A stretch of DNA of 64,000 nt from NCBI GenBank assembly GCA_965240325.2, contig OZ251238.1, positions 1,364,001 to 1,428,000 on the forward strand. Direction: 5' to 3'. The stretch's first letter is position 1; each line of letters starts with the position of its first letter. Positions 58,601-64,000 of this stretch are shown here, in pieces. The stretch comes from Rebecca billardiae RCC1528 (Eukaryota; Haptophyta). The notes under the pieces are model-generated. The model did no database searches, was not told the origin of the DNA, and worked only from the letters and a program-made list of their open reading frames with translations. The translations under genes were made by a program, and so were the position numbers.

Positions 58601-58783
58601 CGCGACGAGTTTGAGGCGAGCGGGCTGAGCGCCTGCGTCGACAAGGACAAGGCGGGCATGGCGCACCTCATCGACGTGCTGCGCTCCTTCAGCGTGGCGC
58701 CGCCGCAACAGGCTGCGCCCGCGTCCGAGCGCGGCACCGCCGAGCCCGAGGCTCGCGCTCCGCTATGCACGGCGGTTGGCTAA
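55639..58783 (+). CDS. Membrane hybrid histidine kinase with receiver domain (two introns)
   Basis: A two-component phosphorelay sensor. Exons 55639-56885, 57046-58147 and 58499-58783 join to 877 aa; an upstream in-frame ATG at 55534 would add 35 residues. After a low-complexity N-terminus, about six transmembrane helices (roughly 125-315) form an unrecognised sensor. The DHp domain has His365 in MVMHDLRSPLLSVANA, and splice 1 restores ISDMLDFERIDSGRLEL. The ATPase has NNGVSNALKFT (N box, ~501-512), DTGIG and GGTGLGLTIARD. The receiver has VEDDA (~732), phospho-acceptor Asp781 in VVLMDNQ, Thr809 in GMTGD and Lys832. Intron 2 falls directly after DNQ, before MPHLTG. Donors here are GTGAG. No HPt partner in the window. 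The ligand is unknown. Confidence 0.88.
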
Positions 58784-60981
58784 ATGAATAACCTAGCCGC
58801 CGGCGGGCCCTAAGCTAGTTAGAAGTCGTATATATATAGCAGCAGAGTCTGCTAGGGACGAGTGATGGCGCGACGAATCGACGCGACGCGGATGTGATGG
58901 CATCTCACTGATGGCTGAGCTGGCTTCGGTTCGCGGACCTGCCCTGCCAGCCAGACGCCGAGACGGGCACTGTGAGCTCCTGGCATGAAGTCACTCGTGA
59001 AATAAACTGCACAGGAGGACCTCGTCAACGGATATCCACAGTGAACAAAAACGGGATTATCGTCACCGTAACCTGTCCGACACGAGCCGATTTTCGGGGA
59101 AATTCTCGCATGGGCTGCACGAGCGCACAGAAGACGCTACGGTGGTCGCGCAGGCGCTTGGTGAGTGCCCAGGGCATGGGACTGCAACATCCCAGCCAGC
59201 CTCCCCATCTCTCCGCCCCTCTCTGCCTCGCCGGGTTGCACGCGGCTGGCCTGTCACGTAGCTCGTGAGCAGCCATTCGTGAGCGTGGAGCCCTGCTGCT
59301 CAGTGCGGCGATGCGGCGAGGCGAAGCGGCACGTACGATGGCGCATCTTACTCCAAAGGCAGTCTGCTGCCAGCACAGCCGCCCTCGCCGGAGTGCCTGG
59401 TCGTCACCTTCGTCGTGTGCACCTGTTGCGCGCGGCTGTCCACAAGCGTTTGCGCAGGCCTCCCCGGAGCCATTCAAGCACGCTCGTCCTCGACGAGACG
59501 TGCGCGAGGCACCGCGCGAGCGCGGGAACGGCCCTTCCCAGCATACTCCTGCACGGCCATCCACCTCGCCACAGCCTGCCATGTCACACTCCTCCCCGCA
59601 CGCAGTGCCCGCGTGCCGCGTGCGAGGCCGGCCCAACCCCAGGCAGAAGGGTGCACAGATATTTTCGACTGCGAGGAGACGGCGGCGAGCACAGGCGCGC
59701 GGCGCCGTCCCGCGCTTCATTGGGATGTTCTAGACCAGTCGCGCGCCCGCGGCACCGCACCCGCCCTCTCCGCGTCGCGTGCCACTCCACACCGCGCGCG
59801 CCCTCTCGGGCGATGCGAGTCTCGCCATCGACGGCGATCTTGCGGCTGATTCGTACCCGCATGTATTCAACAAATACGACAAATCGCCGAGCTGAACGCA
59901 CCTCGTCGCGCGATGGCATGGTCGCGCTGTGTGACGTCGCTCACCGCAGGAAATTCGGTACGCGACGAGAGCACGGCGCACGCGCACGGCGCGGCGTGGG
60001 AGGCGGGGCGGTGGTGTCCTCGAGCCATCCCGCCCGCGCCGCGGTGCGCCAGCCGCCACCTCGCCGCGCCGTGGCCCATGCCGCGCGGCAGGTGTCGACC
60101 ACACCGACCTTGCCGCCCAAAAGAGGGCCGCACCGGAAATTCTGTATTTGTTGAATACAGACTTACCCGCGTGCCCGCGGTGCGGCGGCGGCGTGGCGGC
60201 GGCGTGGCGCCGGCGGCGGCGGCGCGGGCAGCCTGACGGGCCAGATAGGGCGCGCCAGGTCGGGGCGATCGTGATGGGATGGTTCTATACGCACCAGCGC
60301 GTGCTCCTGTGCATCTCAAGAGCGCGCTGGGCGCCCTCTCTCGCGCCTATGCCCATCCCACACGGTCTGAGAAGCCTCTGGTTGGACACCGTTGGCTGCG
60401 CGCTCGGTCGTGGCTGCCCGGCGGGTCGGAGAGGTCGAGGCGAGCCGGGTCGTTCGCGACGGACGATGCCTATGGGTCATGGCGAGTGCCAGCACGCAGC
60501 TCGGGCGCGCGCCCGGCGCCTCCTCGCCGCGCTACATCCACACCAAGATCTGGCCCAAAAACAGGCTTCAAGAGCGAAACTCAGTCTGGGAGCTGCTCAG
60601 GCCGCTGTGTGCGGTTTGGCGGCGTACAAACTTGTGGAGCGGGTGCCCACATGGGTTGGGCACAATGCGACGTTGCGTTTTTCCGCGAAACACCACTTCC
60701 TCGCCTCTCCGCGCGCGTGCCGCGCGGCCCCCGTGAACTCATCTCAACAGGTCACGTGTGGCCGCCCGTGGAGCGAGGGTGGGCGAGGAGGGGCGGGCGA
60801 GGGTGACGCCGCCCCGGGGAACCGCATTGGCAAGCCGGCCGACGCCTCGCAGCCCCCCTCGCGGCACACATGCGCGCACGCCCGCCGCTCGGAGCGCGCC
60901 ATCGATTCGAATGGGCGTGCGCACGAACGACCATGCTCAGCCGGCTTCGGCCCGATCTTTCTCCACTGTGCGCGGCGCGAA
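58784..60981. other. Repeat-bearing intergenic region
   Basis: No gene supported. It includes a sequence at about 59033-59110 related to the arms of the foldback at 60982-61617 (shared CGTCACCGTAACCTGTCCG), and a 14-bp inverted pair TATTCAACAAATAC (near 59863) and GTATTTGTTGAATA (near 60145) about 280 bp apart. Long open frames between are compositional. Confidence 0.4.
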
Positions 60982-61617
60982 GTGCCGCGAACGGGGCATG
61001 AAACAAATTCCAGCGCATCCCCACTGGGCGGAAGTGCGGACAGGTTACGGTGACGGCTAAAATCGATTTGTTTACTGTGTCGGCCTATAGATGATCGATA
61101 TGACGATGACTTCAGAGCGATGATATTGGGCCAACAAGCACTTCCTCTATAGTTCAGACTCTACTTTTTTTACTGCTATAGGTATTTACCCATTATTTCA
61201 GACTCTGGTCAGAACACGGTCCGGGAGCGATCCGGATGCACCCGTAGCTATTGGAAATATGTCACCGGACTGGGTAAATAGCTAGGAAAAATAGAGTCTG
61301 AAGTAGTCACAAACTGGGTTTCATCACACCCTGGGCACTTATTGGCCATCCATAGGCAACCCTACTTGGGGCCCTGTGGGACACTTCGGGCGTTCATTCG
61401 GCCGCAGGAATGCGAAGATCATTACTCACATTAGTTCGGTACGCCCGGTTTCTATGACCGGACTGGCAGGGGTCAACCGGAGCCAGAGCCTGATTAGACG
61501 ATCGACATATCAATACACAGTAAAGAAATCGATTTTCGGCGTTACCGTAACCCGTCCGCACTTCCGCCCAGTGGGGATGCGGGGGAATTTTTTTTAACAT
61601 GCCGCGTTCGCGGCACG
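60982..61617. repeat. Foldback repeat with nested hairpin
   Basis: Inverted arms of about 100 bp, 60982-61080 and 61515-61617, share CCCACTGGGCGGAAGTGCGG and GGTTACGGT-type sequence. Inside, a second inverted repeat (TTCAGACTCTA... at 61153-61192 and ...TAGAGTCTGAA at 61274-61305) forms a smaller hairpin. No clear target duplication, no coding sequence. Confidence 0.6.
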
Positions 61618-62148
61618 TGCCACGTCGCGCCGCGTAAATCTGTCGGGCATCATCGACATCGTGTGGAGTAGCACGGTATAACTAGTCGTAGTATAGTAGT
61701 ACTAGCAGTAGTGATGTCGTAGTCGCGTGTCGACGACGATCTCTCTCTGCTGCACATATGCTCGTCTCTGATGATATCATCTATCTCTGCTCTCTGATCT
61801 CGTCTCTCGTCTCTCTAGCTATATATATATATATCGATCCGATGATGAACAGCATCAGTCGCGCTGCTGCCGCATACGCGTTACTACTACTTCTACCGTA
61901 CCGCCAGGCCCAGGGGCTGTCGAGTGTCGTACTGGCGGCGGAGAGTACTGACTGCGCTGCTCAGCTATTAATTCGATCGGCAATAATGCGCTATATTATA
62001 TTAATAATAGTAGATCGGCGACAGCAGGCGCCGAGTCTGTATGCGGTGGCCATTATTGCGCATATCATATATACTACGCGTATTCGCATGCATCGTCAGC
62101 ACGTCGCTGCTCGCGTAATAAGTACTGCTACTGCCGTTATTGCTTCCG
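61618..62148. other. Intergenic, simple-sequence rich
   Basis: No gene supported. Short runs of TAG, TCTC and TA (61680-61850) and AT-rich DNA precede the 3' end of the methyltransferase-like gene. Confidence 0.4.
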
Positions 62149-62817
62149 CTACAGTTTATTGTCCCATCGCGTCGTCGTCCACCAGACGCCCGCAACGTTC
62201 CGGCTCACGCGCGGGCCGCGCACGAGGCCGAGGCGCGTGAGCTGCGCGTCCGTCTCCGCGTAGAACTTCTTGTCGCCCGTGTCGCGCACCGCCCACCGGT
62301 CCACTGCCACCGTCTGCGCCGCGACGTCGAGCAGAAAGACGCCGCGCGGCCGGAGCACGCGCACGACCTCTTCAAAGAACTTGTCCAGGAAGGGAATGTG
62401 GTCGGCGACGTTCGAGAAGACGACGTCGACCGTGCGCGTGGCGAACTGGATGTTCATCGCGTCGCCCTGCAGCACGAGCGACGCGTTGCCCGGGAAGAGG
62501 TCGATGCCGACGGCGAACGCGCCAAGACTCTGGAAAGCGCGGACCTCGCCGCCCGCGCGCGCGCCCACGCAGAGCATGTTCCTCCCGCGCAGGTTGAGCT
62601 TGAGCTTGCTCAGGCCGTTTCGCTGGTAGAAGGTGCGCACGTCGCGCTCGGTGTGCCTGTCAAACGCGCTGAGGATGTGCTTCTCCCTCAGCAAGTCGAT
62701 CTTCGCCCCCTGCTGCGAAAGATACGCCGTCCGGTTGAAAGCGCCGCTCGACGGATCGACGGCGAGCGCCACACTTGTGACGGCGAGCAGGCAGACGCCA
62801 AGCGGGGTGGCCAACAT
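62149..62817 (-). CDS. SAM-dependent methyltransferase-like protein, secreted
   Basis: A 222-aa class I methyltransferase (type 11 fold). The start at 62817 gives a signal peptide (MLATPLGVCLLAVTSVALAV); the frame is open to 62925. Motif I is altered: NMLCVGARAGGEVRAFQSLG instead of the usual VLDxGxGxG, followed by AVGIDLFPGN (acidic ribose-binding residue). GDAMNIQFATRTVDVVFSN and EVVRVLRPRGVFLLDVA are the later motifs. NxS/T sequons (FNRTAY, GNASL) fit a lumenal location. Substrate unknown; a lumenal enzyme modifying glycans or small molecules is possible. Intronless. Confidence 0.72.
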   Translation of the reverse strand: MLATPLGVCLLAVTSVALAVDPSSGAFNRTAYLSQQGAKIDLLREKHILSAFDRHTERDVRTFYQRNGLSKLKLNLRGRNMLCVGARAGGEVRAFQSLGAFAVGIDLFPGNASLVLQGDAMNIQFATRTVDVVFSNVADHIPFLDKFFEEVVRVLRPRGVFLLDVAAQTVAVDRWAVRDTGDKKFYAETDAQLTRLGLVRGPRVSRNVAGVWWTTTRWDNKL

Positions 62818-63338
62818 CGGTGCCGCGGGCCCGCAGGCGTAGCCAGCGGGTGGAGCTGCTGGCGATGCGCCACGGCCCCAACCGCGAGGCCCGCGCGAAG
62901 CTTGCCTCGATGTCCGGTGCGGCAAGGGGAGGCGCGCATCAGGCCGCCGCCATTGTCATTGTGAACGCGCGCGGCCAAGAAATCCCAGCAAGAATGCATG
63001 GCCGCCATTGTTCATCATAAGTGATGACGGATGAGTCATCATCAATCTGATCGCGGTGTGTCGGCCGGACTGACACTGTCACTGACTGAGTCTTAGAACT
63101 CATCAGTATTCATCAGACTCATTATGAGTCACTGATGAATGGCGGGGGGACGGCCTCGTGAGGACCTGCCTTGCACTCCCTCAGGCCACTCCCACTGGCG
63201 CAGATTCTGCTCATCACTGATCACAGCGCTATCTAATATCTATGAGTCACGCTGATGCCACCTCGGCTGCCCCGGGCTTGCTGGGCTCAACCGTCGTATC
63301 GTCGCCGCGCGTAGACTAGTGCCGTAGACCGCGTAGTC
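62818..63338. other. Intergenic
   Basis: No gene supported. It has short ATGA/TCAT-rich repeats (63010-63140) able to form small hairpins. Confidence 0.4.
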
Positions 63339-64000
63339 TCAGTCTGCCCGGATGTGCTCGGCCACGAGCAACGCCGCGTTGCGCCCGGCGATCGCCTGCG
63401 TCTCCATGCACGAGACGGGCGACTCGAGCGCGCCGGCGTACGCCACACCTGCCGGCGCCATAGCAAGGGTCGGGGGCCGCGCGGGAGAATAGTCAGATGC
63501 AACAACAAGACAGCAGGACTGTGACAATGGCGGGCACGCGTTCAGACTCCGAGTGGCAGGGCACGCGGCGGCTATGATCAGCGAAGCGCACACGCAAGGC
63601 GATGCGGAACAAAACGCGCGAGCGCGAGCGCGGGCCTCTCTGCGGAGCGCAAGAAGGGCACGACGTTGCAGCGGACGGCCCGGGTATCGCGGCGCGCGCG
63701 CGCGCGCGCGGCGCACCCTTCGCCAGCTCAAAGTCCGGCCACTCCGCCGTCGGCAGCAGCCGAGGGTACGCCCCCGGACTTTCCCAGACCGCGCGCACCG
63801 CGTCTCCCGAGCGCCCCTCGAGGATTTCGTCAAGCTGAGTGTCGCTGAGCGGCCGGCTGGAGAAGAGCTTGTACACCCTGCGCCGCGCGGCCGCGCGCGC
63901 GAGCGGCGGCGGCTTGCCCGGCTTCGCCCGCGGCGGCGGCTTGCCCGCCGCCGCGGCCGCCGCGGCGGAGGCGAAGCACCGCTTCGCACCGGCTGCGTCT
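63339..64000 (-). CDS. Prenylcysteine-oxidase-like protein, 3' part (cut by window edge)
   Basis: The C-terminal part of a FAD-dependent prenylcysteine oxidase/lyase-like protein, which in the lysosome or vacuole cleaves the thioether of prenylated cysteine. The coding frame enters from the window edge at 64000 and runs to 63717, giving KPPPLARAAARRRVYKLFSS and then RPLSDTQLDEILEG. After a 268-bp intron (63716-63449, donor GTGCGCC) exon 63448-63339 gives GVAYAGALESPVSCMETQAI and ends in AALLVAEHIRAD. The VYKLFSxxPL and ALESxxSxMET blocks match the C-terminal lyase domain and final FAD-contact helix of the family. The FAD-binding N-terminus lies outside the window. It could also be a close paralogue with another amine- or thioether-oxidase role. 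Confidence 0.68.
   Translation of the reverse strand, partial: TQPVRSGASPPPRRPRRRASRRRGRSRASRRRSRARPRGAGCTSSSPAGRSATLSLTKSSRGARETRCARSGKVRGRTLGCCRRRSGRTLSWRRVRRARARAPRYPGRPLQRRALLALRREARARARAFCSASPCVCASLIIAAACPATRSLNACPPLSQSCCLVVASDYSPARPPTLAMAPAGVAYAGALESPVSCMETQAIAGRNAALLVAEHIRAD

Noticed and set aside
59025-60154. Long open frames on both strands
   Set aside because: Composition-driven, no domains, conflicting strands, and located among repeats.
61758-62240. 160-aa plus-strand open frame with hydrophobic stretches
   Set aside because: Derived from TA/TAG simple sequence; overlaps the 3' end of the methyltransferase-like gene on the other strand.

Overview
The window is nuclear DNA from a GC-rich unicellular eukaryote, most likely a flagellated alga of the red-plastid lineage; I favour a haptophyte, with a pelagophyte or relative as the alternative. 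The reasons are a chlorophyll a/c (fucoxanthin) type light-harvesting protein with two introns, short GT-AG introns in at least 13 genes, flagellum-linked genes (a PPP1R42-like leucine-rich protein and a MAK/ICK-type kinase), many secretory sulfotransferases, and low-complexity Ala/Gly/Pro expansions. No bacterial operons, ribosome binding sites, tRNA, rRNA or CRISPR were seen.

Layout. 0-9 kb: PPP1R42-like protein, a small secreted LRR protein, a sulfotransferase, a frame-broken gene relic, a doubtful helical-repeat ORF and an EF-hand membrane protein. 9.8-18.4 kb: UDP-glucose 4-epimerase, a second sulfotransferase-like protein, a GT92-like glycosyltransferase, the light-harvesting protein and a third sulfotransferase. 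18.6-22.1 kb: a nine-exon MAK/ICK kinase. 22.1-27.2 kb is gene-poor and carries a degenerate repeat array and a perfect 172-bp TA tract. 27.2-34.1 kb: a TMEM19-family protein divergent from a GH3 beta-xylosidase-like enzyme, a secreted unknown protein and SRP9. 34.5-36.5 kb: a composite terminal-inverted-repeat element. 37.1-43.1 kb: importin alpha divergent from a RibD/DHFR-like protein, then a SET methyltransferase. 43.6-49.6 kb: a small candidate plastid protein, a TPR-sulfotransferase, a GNAT acetyltransferase and an MFS transporter. 49.7-50.8 kb: an inverted-repeat transposable element with a 7-bp target duplication. 50.9-58.8 kb: PRMT5, a small TIR element and a membrane hybrid histidine kinase. 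58.8-64 kb: foldback repeats, a secreted methyltransferase-like protein and the 3' end of a prenylcysteine-oxidase-like gene.

I placed 33 introns by joining reading frames that together restore conserved protein families. All are GT-AG, and 25 of the 33 donors read GTGCG rather than the usual GTRAG. Three introns show direct duplications at or across a splice site.

Functionally the window is mixed housekeeping (protein targeting, nuclear import, methylation, signalling). One theme repeats: four sulfotransferase-type proteins, GalE, a GT92-like glycosyltransferase and a GH3 glycosidase suggest investment in making and remodelling sulfated surface polysaccharide. That link is inference from gene content only.
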